A stretch of DNA of 64,000 bases from Apopatocola sp963618015 (GTDB lineage Bacteria > Bacillota > Clostridia > Oscillospirales > Oscillospiraceae): NCBI GenBank assembly GCA_963618015.1, contig CAVEQS010000007.1:1-64000 (forward strand). Reading direction: 5' to 3'. This document shows, piece after piece, positions 1-8,776 of the stretch (position 1 is the first letter of the stretch; each line of letters starts with the position of its first letter). The translations under genes and the position numbers were made by a program. Below the pieces are notes generated by a model. The model did no database searches. It saw only the letters and a list, made by a program, of their open reading frames with translations, and was not told where the DNA came from.

Positions 1-34
1 TGTTCTCACTTCCTTTCCCTTATACTATACCAAA

Positions 35-71
35 AAAGTAGACACCCCACACTTTTGTGAGTGTCTACTTT
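35..71 (-). terminator. Hairpin with T-tract, left edge
   Basis: Arms AAAGTAGACAC (35-45) and GTGTCTACTTT (61-71) pair perfectly around a 15-base loop. Read on the minus strand the stem is followed by six T. It lies beyond the hypA terminator. A TATAGT-like box and a GGAAGTGAG ribosome-site-like stretch follow on the minus strand (1-30), so a minus-strand gene may begin just outside the window. Confidence 0.5.
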
Positions 72-90
72 CATTTTACTGGTGCAGCAT

Positions 91-129
91 AAAAAGTCCC
101 GGCGTCGTTTTCACGACGCCGGGCTTTTT
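91..129 (-). terminator. Terminator downstream of hypA
   Basis: A 10-bp G+C-rich stem (98-107 with 114-123, loop TTTTCA) is flanked by an A-run and a T-run, so it could work on both strands. It sits four bases past the hypA stop and ends the minus-strand oxidoreductase-hypA transcript. Confidence 0.85.
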
Positions 130-132
130 CGT

Positions 133-477
133 TTATTCGGGGATGTGTATCTCGCGGATGAGAAAGTCTTTGCCGGTGAGGATGGTCTTTTCAAAGCTGC
201 CGCAGTTTGGGCAGTAGCCCTTGTGCTCTACAACGTTGAATACCTCGTTGCACTCGTCGCACTCCGCCATGCCGGGAACGATGTTCATAATGAGCTTTGT
301 GTTCTTCAGAAAAGTGTCCTCCACGACGCGGGGGTAGATATCCTCCACGTACTTCGGAATGACGAGCGACAGTTCGCCGACATCCACGACGATCTCAGCG
401 ATCTCCGTGATGTGGTTCGCCTCGGCAAAGGCAGTCACGGTTTTCACCATGGAGCGGACAACGCCTATTTCGTGCAT
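133..477 (-). CDS. hypA: HypA-like hydrogenase nickel/zinc metallochaperone
   Basis: 114 residues, the usual HypA length. The N-terminus is M-H-E, where His2 and Glu3 form the nickel site known for the family. Two Cys pairs (C73-x2-C76 and C89-x2-C92) form the structural zinc site. HypA delivers nickel, with HypB, to [NiFe]-hydrogenase precursors and in some species to urease. It starts 12 bases after the large iron-sulfur flavoprotein gene and shares its transcript. No hydrogenase structural gene or other hyp gene is in the window, so its client is unknown. It may serve a hydrogenase elsewhere or work with the adjacent oxidoreductase. Confidence 0.9.
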   Translation of the reverse strand: MHEIGVVRSMVKTVTAFAEANHITEIAEIVVDVGELSLVIPKYVEDIYPRVVEDTFLKNTKLIMNIVPGMAECDECNEVFNVVEHKGYCPNCGSFEKTILTGKDFLIREIHIPE

Positions 478-489
478 GCCGCCGCACCC

Positions 490-3138
490 TCAGGGTCTCG
501 CGACCTTTTTGACAAGGAGCTTCGCGACCGCTGCCGGGGCATTCCCCGCCGCGCCGAGCAGCGCCTTGAAGTACGGCGCGCCGACATAGTCGGTGACCTT
601 CTCCAGCCGGATCGCATCAAATTTGCACTTGGTTGTGCAGATGCCGCAGCCAACGCAGAGGCTCTCGTCCACGACCGCCGAGCCGCAGTCGAGACAGCGG
701 TGTGTTTCGATCTTCATCTGCTCCTCGGTGAGCGTCCCGCGCAGATCACGGAACGTCTTTTCCGCGTCCTTCGCGGAGCCGCCGGAAGCCTTCTGCCGCG
801 GCGCGGTATCGAAGCCGTCGAGAGCGACGGCCACGGTGGCGGTGTTCATCGCTTTATAATCGCGGCGGTCGCGGCCGATGACCTGCGACTGGCCGGGATG
901 GACGTACCGATGGATGGAGACGGCACCTTCCTTGCCTGCGGCGATCGCGTCGATGGCGAACTTCGGCCCGGTGACGACATCGCCGCCGGCAAATACGTCG
1001 GGCTCGCTCGTCTGGAAGCTCGGCAGAGAAACGGATACGGTGCCCTTCGTGCCGGTATCCACGGCAATACCGTTCAGGTCGATCTCCTGCCCGACGGCGG
1101 AGATGACGGCGGAAACGGGGATCGTTTCGTATGTCCCGGTGCCGGCGGGCTTCCCGTCCCGCAGCTCCATAATTTCATACCTGAGCTCTTCGGCTTTTCC
1201 ATTGCCGAGAATTTCGGCGGGGGAGGCGAGGAAGCGGAAGGAGACGCCCTCTTCAATGGCCTCTTCCACCTCGTCGTCCGCGGCGGGCATGGAATCACGG
1301 TCGCGGCGGTAGATCACGGTGACCTTGGCGCCAAGGCGGACGGCGGCGCGGGCAACGTCGATGGCAACATTGCCGCCGCCGATGACGGCCACGGTCTTGC
1401 CGATTTCGGGCGCATTGCCGAGATTGACGGCGCGCAGGAAATCGATGCCGGTCATAACGCCCGGCAGCTCCTCGCCGGGGCAGCGAAGCTTCGCGCCGCG
1501 GGACGCGCCGACGGCGAGATAGAAGGCCTTAAAGCCCTCGGCGCGCAGCGCGTCGAGCGTGACGTCCTGCCCGACGGCGACGCCGGTTTTGAACTGCACG
1601 CCGAGCTCGGCGAGAACCTGGATCTCGGCGCGGATGACATCCTTTTCGAGCCGGAAAGAGGGGATGCCCAGCGTGAGCATACCGCCGAGTTCCTTTTCCT
1701 TTTCAAACACGGTCACGGGGTAGCCCTTGAGCGCGAGATAGTATGCGCAGGTGAGACCCGCCGGGCCGGAGCCGATGACGGCGATCTTTTCCTCGTAGGG
1801 CTTGCCGGTCTGGTTGACCATTTTCGGAACAAAGCGGTGCTCCGCTTCCAGATCCTTTTCGGCGATGAACTTTTTGATATCGTCGACGGCGATGGGCGCA
1901 TCAACGCTGCCACGGGTACAGGCGTCCTCGCAGGCTTTGTTGCAGATGCGGCCGCAGACGGCGGGGAAGGGGTTCTCCTTCTTGATGAGCTCCAGTGCCT
2001 CGGTGTAGCGGCCCTGCGAGGCGAGCTTTATGTAGCCCTGCACCGGGACGTGCGCCGGGCACTCCGCCTTGCACGGCGCGGTGCCGGAGGGCATGGAGTC
2101 GGTGCGGTTGGTGCGGTATTCGGTGTTGTAGCTTTTCTTGTCCCAGGGGATCTCTTTGTCTGACTGGTAGGAATCGGCAACGTGCGCATCGGTGAGGCAG
2201 CGTTTCTGGCCGAGACGCACCGCGTTGGTCTGGCAGTTTTCCACGCACTGGCCGCAGGCAACGCATTTATCCTTGTCAACGCGGGCAATAAAGTTGGAGC
2301 TGACGCCGTTCGGCGAGCGGAACATCTCGGCGATGCGCAGCGCATAGCACGAGCAGCCGCAGCAATTGCAGATGGCGGTAACGTCGTCAAAGCCGGGGGC
2401 CTGATTCACCTCGTGGACAAGACCATTATCCTCGGCACGCCGAAGAATTTCATATGCCTCCTCCTTGGAGATGAGGCGGTGCTCGCCGCTCTTGGAGAAG
2501 CTGACGGCGTTGTCGTTCAGGTAGAGGCACATATCCTCTTCCAGATGACCGCAGCCCTCGCCCATCAAACGGCGCGACCGGCGGCAGGAGCAGGGGCCGA
2601 CGGAGATCGCCCACGCCTTTTCGATGAGCGTGGAGAGCTCGTCATAGGAGGCTTTGTGCGTGTCGTTCTCAATGGCGCTCATCACGGGCATAACGCGCAT
2701 AAAGTTTACGCCGTTGCCGAGCACGGGGGCGAGCATGCCGACGCGGATGCGGGTGTATTCCTCAAAGCACGCACCGAGCTCAGGGTGGGCGTCGCACTGC
2801 TCGCGGTTGGAGAGAATGCCCTCCATGATGCCGGGCACCCAGATGGGGTAATAGTAGCAGAGAGCACCATGGCGTTCGCGCGTGCGGATGACGCCGGCCG
2901 CGACGAGCTTGTCGCACTGCGTCTGCACGAACTCCACGCTCTTTCGCGTCTTTTTGGCGAGGTCTTCCACGGTGAAGTCGGTTTCGAGACGCATGCGCAT
3001 CATAACGGAGCACATGTCGTCATCGACGATGGGATCAAGGATCTTGTACTCGGGATCGCTGTAGGTAATGCCGGTGTACGTCAGACTTTCGAGACTGATC
3101 TTGGATGCGAGCGCGAGAATATTCGGTCTGTGTGCCAT
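490..3138 (-). CDS. Large FAD/NAD(P)-dependent iron-sulfur oxidoreductase (GltD-like core)
   Basis: 882 residues with a composite layout. Residues 1-280 hold a winged-helix-like start and Cys-rich clusters (around 183-204 and 257-264). A ferredoxin motif C-V-A-C-G-Q-C lies at 292-302. From about 353 comes the glutamate-synthase small-subunit-like module: a Cys-rich N-terminal iron-sulfur domain (355-407), an FAD-binding GSGPAG motif near 456, and an NAD(P)-binding GGGNVA motif near 587. A second ferredoxin-like cluster lies at 815-838. Such proteins pass electrons between NAD(P)H, flavin and iron-sulfur clusters; the physiological partner cannot be told from sequence. The gene precedes hypA with 12 bases between. 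A ribosome site (CAGGGGGACGGG) lies before the ATG. Gene function beyond redox transfer is unknown. Confidence 0.85.
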   Translation of the reverse strand: MAHRPNILALASKISLESLTYTGITYSDPEYKILDPIVDDDMCSVMMRMRLETDFTVEDLAKKTRKSVEFVQTQCDKLVAAGVIRTRERHGALCYYYPIWVPGIMEGILSNREQCDAHPELGACFEEYTRIRVGMLAPVLGNGVNFMRVMPVMSAIENDTHKASYDELSTLIEKAWAISVGPCSCRRSRRLMGEGCGHLEEDMCLYLNDNAVSFSKSGEHRLISKEEAYEILRRAEDNGLVHEVNQAPGFDDVTAICNCCGCSCYALRIAEMFRSPNGVSSNFIARVDKDKCVACGQCVENCQTNAVRLGQKRCLTDAHVADSYQSDKEIPWDKKSYNTEYRTNRTDSMPSGTAPCKAECPAHVPVQGYIKLASQGRYTEALELIKKENPFPAVCGRICNKACEDACTRGSVDAPIAVDDIKKFIAEKDLEAEHRFVPKMVNQTGKPYEEKIAVIGSGPAGLTCAYYLALKGYPVTVFEKEKELGGMLTLGIPSFRLEKDVIRAEIQVLAELGVQFKTGVAVGQDVTLDALRAEGFKAFYLAVGASRGAKLRCPGEELPGVMTGIDFLRAVNLGNAPEIGKTVAVIGGGNVAIDVARAAVRLGAKVTVIYRRDRDSMPAADDEVEEAIEEGVSFRFLASPAEILGNGKAEELRYEIMELRDGKPAGTGTYETIPVSAVISAVGQEIDLNGIAVDTGTKGTVSVSLPSFQTSEPDVFAGGDVVTGPKFAIDAIAAGKEGAVSIHRYVHPGQSQVIGRDRRDYKAMNTATVAVALDGFDTAPRQKASGGSAKDAEKTFRDLRGTLTEEQMKIETHRCLDCGSAVVDESLCVGCGICTTKCKFDAIRLEKVTDYVGAPYFKALLGAAGNAPAAVAKLLVKKVARP

Positions 3139-3202
3139 GGTTCCCGTCCCCCTGAGATGTTTTATTTGGTTTTTCTCTTTGTTATTTCTCTTTTAATACC
3201 GG

Positions 3203-4381
3203 TTAATACCGGTGGAATTGCAGCGGTGTTGGTCGGTATTTTGCGCCGGACACGAGGCCTACCGCGCCGAACGTAGACATAAGCGATGAGCCGCCGTAGC
3301 TGAAGAATGGGAGCGTGATGCCAATAACGGGCGTGATGCCGATGCACATGCCGGTATTGACGAGCATCTGGAAGAAGAGGCTCGCTGCCACGCCGACGCA
3401 CACGAGCATACTCATCGTGTTGTTCGAGCGCAGTCCCACCATCACGCAGCGGATGATGACAACGGAGAGCAGCAGCATAATGAGCACGCACGCGACCATA
3501 CCGAGTTCCTCGCCCGCAACGGCGAAAATGAAGTCGGTGTGCTTGCCGGTCAGCGCGCCGGACTGCGTCTGCGTGCCGTGGCCGAGACCGAGTCCCGTAG
3601 CCTGCCCGCCCATGAGGGCGTATTTGCTTCGGGTCGTCTGCCACGTGATGCCCCAGCCGTCGGGGTCGATGCTGGGATCGTAGGGCGCGAGAATACGCTG
3701 GCGCTGGTACTCATCGAGGAAGTTGTTCCAGAGGAACGGGATCGCGAGCGCGATCGCCGCGCCGCCGATGAGAAACCAGTAGAGCTTGACGCCCGCCACG
3801 ATCAGCATAACGGCGAAAATGGCGGCGAACACGACCGCCGAGCCGAGGTCCTTGGTAGTGACCATCAGCAGCGCGAACGTGTAGCCGAAGTGGACGACGA
3901 GCTGAAGGATGGAGAGCACCGAGTTGAGGTTCTTGTATTCCTTCAGATACGATATCTGCTTGGCCATCAGCACAATGAACACGACCTTGACGATCTCCGA
4001 GGGCTGAATGCCGATGCCGAGGAATCGAAGCCAGCCGGAGTTGCCGGTATCGCCCGAAACGCCGAACGGGATGAGCAGCAGAAGAAGGAACGTCTCAAAG
4101 CCAAGCAGAAGCTTCCAGCGGCTCGCAATGATGCTCACGTCGAGAACGGTCAGAACGTAATAGAGAAAAAGGCCGAGGACGAACGCAAAGATCTGGATCG
4201 GCACGAACGTGTGCGACGGATACGACTTCGTGGCGCTGCCGACGAGCGTGATGCCGAAGCACGTGCAGATGCAGCACATGACAAGCAGGAACATATCGCC
4301 CTTTTTGAAGAAGTCCGAGGTACGGCTCCATATATATTGGATGATCGGCGCGATGCGGAGTTTTTTGAGTCTTTCCAGCAC
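3203..4381 (-). CDS. rodA: RodA/FtsW/SpoVE family peptidoglycan glycosyltransferase
   Basis: About 392 residues with around ten membrane segments. SEDS-family hallmarks are visible: the loop G-I-Q-P-S-E-I-V-K in the first half and P-F-F-S-Y-G-G-S-S near the C-terminus. SEDS proteins polymerise lipid II into glycan strands with a partner class B penicillin-binding protein. The GTG at 4381 is chosen as the start because GGGGAGGTG lies just upstream; an ATG at 4426 would put that ribosome site inside the gene. RodA rather than FtsW is favoured by length and the Q-P-S-E loop context, but SpoVE or FtsW cannot be excluded. It is divergent from tsaE and tail-to-head with the oxidoreductase. Confidence 0.88.
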   Translation of the reverse strand: MLERLKKLRIAPIIQYIWSRTSDFFKKGDMFLLVMCCICTCFGITLVGSATKSYPSHTFVPIQIFAFVLGLFLYYVLTVLDVSIIASRWKLLLGFETFLLLLLIPFGVSGDTGNSGWLRFLGIGIQPSEIVKVVFIVLMAKQISYLKEYKNLNSVLSILQLVVHFGYTFALLMVTTKDLGSAVVFAAIFAVMLIVAGVKLYWFLIGGAAIALAIPFLWNNFLDEYQRQRILAPYDPSIDPDGWGITWQTTRSKYALMGGQATGLGLGHGTQTQSGALTGKHTDFIFAVAGEELGMVACVLIMLLLSVVIIRCVMVGLRSNNTMSMLVCVGVAASLFFQMLVNTGMCIGITPVIGITLPFFSYGGSSLMSTFGAVGLVSGAKYRPTPLQFHRY

Positions 4382-4416
4382 GGCGACACCTCCCCTTATA
4401 CATATAATTTCACCAT

Positions 4417-4445
4417 ATTCTATCACAACATTGTTTTTTCTGCAA
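4417..4445 (-). promoter_or_regulatory. Promoter of rodA
   Basis: On the minus strand TTGCAG (4440-4445) and TAGAAT (4417-4422) are separated by 17 bases and face the rodA start at 4381. Confidence 0.55.
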
Positions 4446-4461
4446 CAGGCAGGAAAAGGTC

Positions 4462-4490
4462 TTTACTCCGGGAAAAGCTCGGTGTATAAT
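4462..4490 (+). promoter_or_regulatory. Promoter of tsaE-tsaB-upp
   Basis: TTTACT (4462-4467) and a perfect TATAAT (4485-4490) are 17 bases apart, about 45 bases before the tsaE ATG, and divergent from the rodA promoter. Confidence 0.65.
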
Positions 4491-4535
4491 GCCAAGTTAG
4501 AAAAGTTTGAGTTTTGAGACAGAGGCAGACGGACT

Positions 4536-4961
4536 ATGGAATTTATCACCCACTCCGAAGCCGAGACCGAAGCGCTCGGCGAAAAGCTCGCGCGCTCTCT
4601 GCCGGAGCGCGGCGTTGTGATCGCGATGTACGGTGAGCTGGGCGCGGGAAAAACGGCGTTCGTGCGCGGCCTTGCGCGCGGTCTGGAGGTCGAGGGCGCG
4701 GTCACAAGCCCGACGTTCACCATCGTGAACGAGCTTTACGGCAAGCGCGACCTGTTCCACTTTGATATGTACCGGCTTGGCAGTGCGGACGAGCTTTTTG
4801 ACATCGGCTGGGAGGATTACCTGGACCGCGGCGGCGTGTGCGCCGTGGAGTGGAGCGAAAATGTCCCCGAGGCGTTCGACGGCTCCGAGATCCGTGTGAG
4901 CATCGAAAAATGCACCGATAACGCGCGAAAGATCACGATCGAGGGGGCGAGCCTTTGCTGA
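4536..4961 (+). CDS. tsaE: tRNA threonylcarbamoyladenosine biosynthesis ATPase TsaE
   Basis: 141 residues, the family's usual size. Walker A is G-E-L-G-A-G-K-T at 33-40, followed by the family motif S-P-T-F-T-I-V and H-F-D-M-Y-R-L, and a W-S-E-N motif near the end. TsaE binds the TsaB-TsaD dimer and its ATPase cycle resets the complex that makes t6A37 in ANN-decoding tRNAs. Its stop overlaps the TTG start of tsaB by seven bases, so the two are translationally coupled. tsaD is not in the window. Confidence 0.95.
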   Translation: MEFITHSEAETEALGEKLARSLPERGVVIAMYGELGAGKTAFVRGLARGLEVEGAVTSPTFTIVNELYGKRDLFHFDMYRLGSADELFDIGWEDYLDRGGVCAVEWSENVPEAFDGSEIRVSIEKCTDNARKITIEGASLC

Positions 4962-5653
4962 TACTGGGAATTGAGACCTCCGCGAAAGCCTGCTCCGCCG
5001 CGCTCTGCCGCGACGGGGAGCTGCTCGCGCAGAGCTATGAGCGCACGGGGCTCACGCACAGCCGCACGCTCCTGCCGATGATCGAGAACATGCTCTCCAA
5101 CACCGAAACGCCGAAGGACGCCATCGATGTGATCGCTGTGGCGCAGGGGCCGGGCTCGTTCACCGGCATCCGCATCGGCATATCCACCGCCAAGGGCCTC
5201 TGCTGGGGTCTCGGCATCCCGGCGGTCGGCGTATCTACGCTCGAAGCCATGGCGCAGAGCGCCCGCTTCGTACCGGAAGGGACAATCGTTTGTCCCGCGA
5301 TGGACGCGAGGCGAAATCAGCTTTATAATGCGCTCTTTGTGGTGCAAAACGGCGCCCTTGTCCGTCTCACAGAGGATCGCGCCATTGCCGCTGACGCGCT
5401 CGCCGAAGAGCTTTCCAGCGGCGAAAAAAGTGTCTGGGTTCTCGGCGACGGCTGGGCGATCTGCGAAAAGGCGCTTGAAGCGCGCGGCGTGAAATGCACC
5501 GTTGCCCCCGAGGAGCTTCGCTGGCAGACGGCGTTCGGCGTATGTCTCGCAGCGCAGAGCAAAACCCCGGCCGGGGCGGAAGACCTGCTGCCGGTATATC
5601 TTCGTCTTTCCCAGGCGGAACGCGAGCGGCAAAGCCGCATGAGCGAAGCCTGA
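4955..5653 (+). CDS. tsaB: tRNA threonylcarbamoyladenosine biosynthesis protein TsaB
   Basis: 232 residues starting at a TTG (4955-4957) inside the end of tsaE; GAGGGGGCGAG upstream serves as ribosome site. The start I-L-G-I-E-T-S and the segment G-P-G-S-F-T-G-I-R-I-G are diagnostic of the ASKHA-fold TsaB. It is the scaffold that dimerises with TsaD in t6A synthesis and has no catalytic metal site of its own. In many Firmicutes rimI and tsaD follow; here upp follows after 40 bases. Confidence 0.95.
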   Translation: MLILGIETSAKACSAALCRDGELLAQSYERTGLTHSRTLLPMIENMLSNTETPKDAIDVIAVAQGPGSFTGIRIGISTAKGLCWGLGIPAVGVSTLEAMAQSARFVPEGTIVCPAMDARRNQLYNALFVVQNGALVRLTEDRAIAADALAEELSSGEKSVWVLGDGWAICEKALEARGVKCTVAPEELRWQTAFGVCLAAQSKTPAGAEDLLPVYLRLSQAERERQSRMSEA

Positions 5654-5693
5654 GAATATATCATGTCAATTACACTACAAAGGAGTATGAAAA

Positions 5694-6323
5694 ATGAGTG
5701 AGCTGCACGTATTCGACCACCCGCTGATCCAGCACAAGCTGTCGATCCTCCGCGACAAGAACACGAGCGTGAAGGAATTCCGCGAACTCGTCGGCGAGAT
5801 CGCCATGCTGATGTGCTATGAAGCGACCCGCGACCTGCCTCTCGAGGAGGTCGAGATCGAAACGCCCGTTGCCAAGGCAACGGTGAAGCGCCTCGCGGGC
5901 AAGAAGCTCGCCATCGTCCCCATCCTCCGCGCCGGTCTCGGCATGGTCGACGGCATGGTTGCGATGATCCCGTCCTGTAAGGTCGGCCACATCGGTCTCT
6001 ACCGTGATCCGGAGACGCTCGAGCCGGTCGAATATTACTGCAAGCTCCCGCCCGATATCACCGAGCGCGACGTGATCGTAGTCGACCCGATGTTCGCCAC
6101 CGGCGGCAGCGCCGCTGCGGCCTGCACGTTCCTCAAGCAGCACGGCTGCCGCCACATCAAGCTCATGTGCATCATCGGCGCGCCTCCGGCGTGGGAGAAG
6201 ATGCAGAAGGAGCACCCGGACGTCGACGTTTACGTCGCCGCCATGGATCCCATCCTGAACGACCACGGCTATATCGTCCCCGGTCTCGGCGACGCCGGCG
6301 ACCGTATTTTCGGCACGAAGTAA
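5694..6323 (+). CDS. upp: Uracil phosphoribosyltransferase
   Basis: 209 residues, exactly the family size. The PRPP-binding loop V-V-D-P-M-F-A-T-G-G-S is visible at about 125-135, and the C-terminal uracil-binding region with P-G-L-G-D-A-G-D-R is intact. The enzyme salvages uracil to UMP using PRPP in the cytoplasm. AAAGGAG lies seven bases before the ATG. It is the last gene of the tsaE-tsaB-upp unit, closed by a hairpin terminator 15 bases after the stop. Confidence 0.97.
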   Translation: MSELHVFDHPLIQHKLSILRDKNTSVKEFRELVGEIAMLMCYEATRDLPLEEVEIETPVAKATVKRLAGKKLAIVPILRAGLGMVDGMVAMIPSCKVGHIGLYRDPETLEPVEYYCKLPPDITERDVIVVDPMFATGGSAAAACTFLKQHGCRHIKLMCIIGAPPAWEKMQKEHPDVDVYVAAMDPILNDHGYIVPGLGDAGDRIFGTK

Positions 6324-6338
6324 AACAGGAAATCGAAA

Positions 6339-6371
6339 AGCGCGTATTGCATCCCAATACGTGCTTTTTTT
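6339..6371 (+). terminator. Terminator after upp
   Basis: An 11-bp stem (6339-6349 with 6355-6365, one G-U pair, loop CATCC) runs into seven T. Confidence 0.9.
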
Positions 6372-6393
6372 AAAAGAAACGGAGGAATAACCT

Positions 6394-7506
6394 ATGGCAA
6401 ATCAGGCTCTTTTCCCCTATATCCGCTGCGAAGGGACCCCGTATGAGATCGGCCGCGCTCACGGCGAGCAGGGCCGCGAGAAGATCCGCACCTCGATCGA
6501 GTGCTACCGCTCCATGTTTTTTGACTATTCCGGCATCGACTGGGACACGGCGCAGCGCTATGCGCACACGTTCATCCCTTCCATTGAAAACTACGATCCC
6601 GACATCATGGCGGAGATCCGCGGCATTGCCGACGGCTCCGGCTTCGGTCTGGACGAGATCCTTGCGCTGAACGTCCGCAGCGAGATCGTGCTGCAGGGCA
6701 GCCAGGTCAAGGCCATGCTCGACGGCGGCTGCACCTCCTGCGCCTTCATGCCGTATAAGACGGAAACGGGCGAAACGTGGCTTGCCCAGAACTGGGACTG
6801 GAAGGAGATCGCCCAGGGCGCTCTCATCGTGCTGGAGATCCGCCAGCAGAATAAGCCGGACATTCTCATGATCACCGAAGCCGGCATCGTCGGCAAGATC
6901 GGCTTCAACAGTGCCGGTGTCGGCGTGTGTCTGAACGCTCTCGGCTCCGACCAGCGCTGGAACGGCGAGACCATCCCGCTGCACATCGCGCTGCGCGGCG
7001 TGCTCAACAGCCGCACGCTCTCCGATGCCATCGAAAACGCCGGGCGCATCCCGCTCGCGTGCTGCGCCAACTTCATGATGGCGGGCGCCTCCGGGCAGGT
7101 CATCACCGTGGAGATCGGCCCCGGCGAGATCGACGTGATCTATCCCGAAAAGGGCTACGTGACCCACACGAACCACTTCTATGGCCCGCGCACCGCCCAC
7201 ATCCGCGACACTGGCCGCATGGCGCTGCCCGATACGTATCTCCGTCTCGGCCGCATCAACGACCTGCTCCGCGAGCGGGACGGGAAGAAGATCACGATCG
7301 CCGATATTCAGGAGATCCTGCGCGACCATGTCGGCACGCCGGACAGCATCTGCCGTCACAACGACATGTTTGAGCCGGAAGGCAAGCGTATGCAGACGAA
7401 TTTCTCCATTATCATGAACCTCTCGGCGCGCGAAATGATGTACACGCCCGGAAGCCCGTGCGGGATGGAGTATGTCCCGTTCCGTCTGGAGAGCGACGCA
7501 AAATGA
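6394..7506 (+). CDS. C45 family autoproteolytic acyltransferase/hydrolase
   Basis: 370 residues related to isopenicillin-N acyltransferase (peptidase family C45, Ntn-hydrolase fold). The G-G-C-T-S-C motif places the predicted nucleophile at Cys113; family members cut themselves just before this Cys to expose it as the new N-terminus. The usual start G-T-P-Y-E-I-G-R-A-H-G is present. Substrates of bacterial homologues outside penicillin makers are mostly unknown and include acyl-amino-acid or amide bonds. GGAGG lies nine bases before the ATG. The stop overlaps the ATG of the LarA-like gene (ATGA), so the two are probably functionally linked. Confidence 0.85.
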   Translation: MANQALFPYIRCEGTPYEIGRAHGEQGREKIRTSIECYRSMFFDYSGIDWDTAQRYAHTFIPSIENYDPDIMAEIRGIADGSGFGLDEILALNVRSEIVLQGSQVKAMLDGGCTSCAFMPYKTETGETWLAQNWDWKEIAQGALIVLEIRQQNKPDILMITEAGIVGKIGFNSAGVGVCLNALGSDQRWNGETIPLHIALRGVLNSRTLSDAIENAGRIPLACCANFMMAGASGQVITVEIGPGEIDVIYPEKGYVTHTNHFYGPRTAHIRDTGRMALPDTYLRLGRINDLLRERDGKKITIADIQEILRDHVGTPDSICRHNDMFEPEGKRMQTNFSIIMNLSAREMMYTPGSPCGMEYVPFRLESDAK

Positions 7507-8753
7507 ACATAGACCTTGGTTTTGGCACCGGCGTGCAGAGCGTATCGCTGCCGGAGGAAAACGTTCTTGCCGTGCTGGAGGCAAACCCTCTCGAATATAA
7601 GCTCACCGGCGCGGACGAGGTGCGCCGTGCGCTGCGTGAGCCCATCGGTGCCGCGCCCCTGCGCGAGATCGTCCATGCGGGCGAGACGGTCGCTATCGTC
7701 ACGAGCGATATCACCCGTCCCTGCCCGACATGGAAAATGCTCCCGCCGGTGCTGGAAGAGCTGTTCGCCGCTGGCGTCCGGCCGGAGGACGTCACCGTGA
7801 CGTTTGCGCTCGGCAGCCACCGCGCTCACACGGAAGAGGAACACAAAAAACTCATGGGCGAGAGCTACGGGTTCGTCGCCTGCCGCGACAGCGACGGCGT
7901 GAACTGCACGCACCTCGGCGTCACGAAGCGCGGCACGCCTGTGGATATCGACACCGCCGTCGCCTCCGCCGACCGGCGCATCTGCTTCGGCAACATTGAA
8001 TACCACTATTTTGCCGGTTACTCCGGCGGCGCCAAGGCGATCATGCCGGGCGTCTCCACGCGCGAGGCGATCCAGTCGAACCACTCCTGCATGGTGGAGG
8101 CCGCGGCGTGCGCCGGAAAGCTCGCCGGGAACCCCGTGCGCGAGGATATCGAAGAGGCCGCGGCGATCTGCGGCGTGGACTATATCGTCAACGTTGTGCT
8201 CGATGCGCACAAGGAGATCGTCTATGCCGTCGCCGGGGACGTGACGAAGGCACACCGCGATGGCTGCCGCTTTCTCGACGGGCTGTACCGCAAGACGATC
8301 CCCCACCGCGCCGACATCGTTCTCGTCTCGCAGGGCGGCGCGCCGAAGGATCTCAACCTTTATCAGGTGCAGAAGGCGCTCGATAACGCCAAGCACGCCG
8401 TGTGCCCCGGCGGGGTCATCGTGCTCGTCGGCTCCTGCCGCGAAGGTCTCGGCGAGAAGGTGTTCGAGCAATGGATGCTCGAAGCGGAAAAGCCGGAGGA
8501 TCTCATAACGCGCGTGCGCGAAAACTTCCGTCTCGGCGGCCATAAGGCGGCGGCTATCGCCATGGTGCTGCAAAATGCCGAGATCGATCTTGTGAGCGAG
8601 CTGGAACCGGAATTTGTGAAGCAGATATTCCTCCAGCCGTACCCGACGGCACAGGCGGCGCTCGACCACGCATTCGCGAGGCTCGGGAAGGACGCGAGCG
8701 TCATTGTCATGCCGTACGGCGGCTCCACGCTGCCGCACGCGGAAAACGAATAA
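7503..8753 (+). CDS. LarA-family (lactate racemase-like, DUF2088) protein
   Basis: 416 residues from the ATG that overlaps the previous stop. The hallmarks of nickel-pincer racemases are present: S-D-I-T-R-P near 68, G-S-H-R at 104-107, Y-H-Y-F-A-G-Y-S-G-G-A-K with His168 and Lys178, and S-N-H at 192-194. These match the family's cofactor Lys and the nickel and catalytic His residues, so activity on a 2-hydroxy acid is likely. LarA homologues racemise or epimerise many 2-hydroxy acids; the substrate here is not lactate by default. The cofactor makers larB, larC and larE are not in the window. Malic enzyme follows after 23 bases. Confidence 0.85.
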   Translation: MNIDLGFGTGVQSVSLPEENVLAVLEANPLEYKLTGADEVRRALREPIGAAPLREIVHAGETVAIVTSDITRPCPTWKMLPPVLEELFAAGVRPEDVTVTFALGSHRAHTEEEHKKLMGESYGFVACRDSDGVNCTHLGVTKRGTPVDIDTAVASADRRICFGNIEYHYFAGYSGGAKAIMPGVSTREAIQSNHSCMVEAAACAGKLAGNPVREDIEEAAAICGVDYIVNVVLDAHKEIVYAVAGDVTKAHRDGCRFLDGLYRKTIPHRADIVLVSQGGAPKDLNLYQVQKALDNAKHAVCPGGVIVLVGSCREGLGEKVFEQWMLEAEKPEDLITRVRENFRLGGHKAAAIAMVLQNAEIDLVSELEPEFVKQIFLQPYPTAQAALDHAFARLGKDASVIVMPYGGSTLPHAENE

Positions 8754-8776
8754 ATTTAAGAAAGAAGGAACGGATC

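Noticed and set aside
61..2163. 700-codon plus-strand open frame antisense to the oxidoreductase and hypA
   Set aside because: It mirrors two well-supported minus-strand genes, has no domain I recognise and no ribosome site; long antisense frames are common at this G+C content.
3539..4489. Long plus-strand frame antisense to rodA
   Set aside because: Highly charged, featureless translation opposite a clear membrane-protein gene.
133..8753. HypA as the nickel supplier of the LarA homologue
   Set aside because: LarA uses its own LarB/LarC/LarE-made cofactor, and the genes are 7 kb apart on opposite strands.
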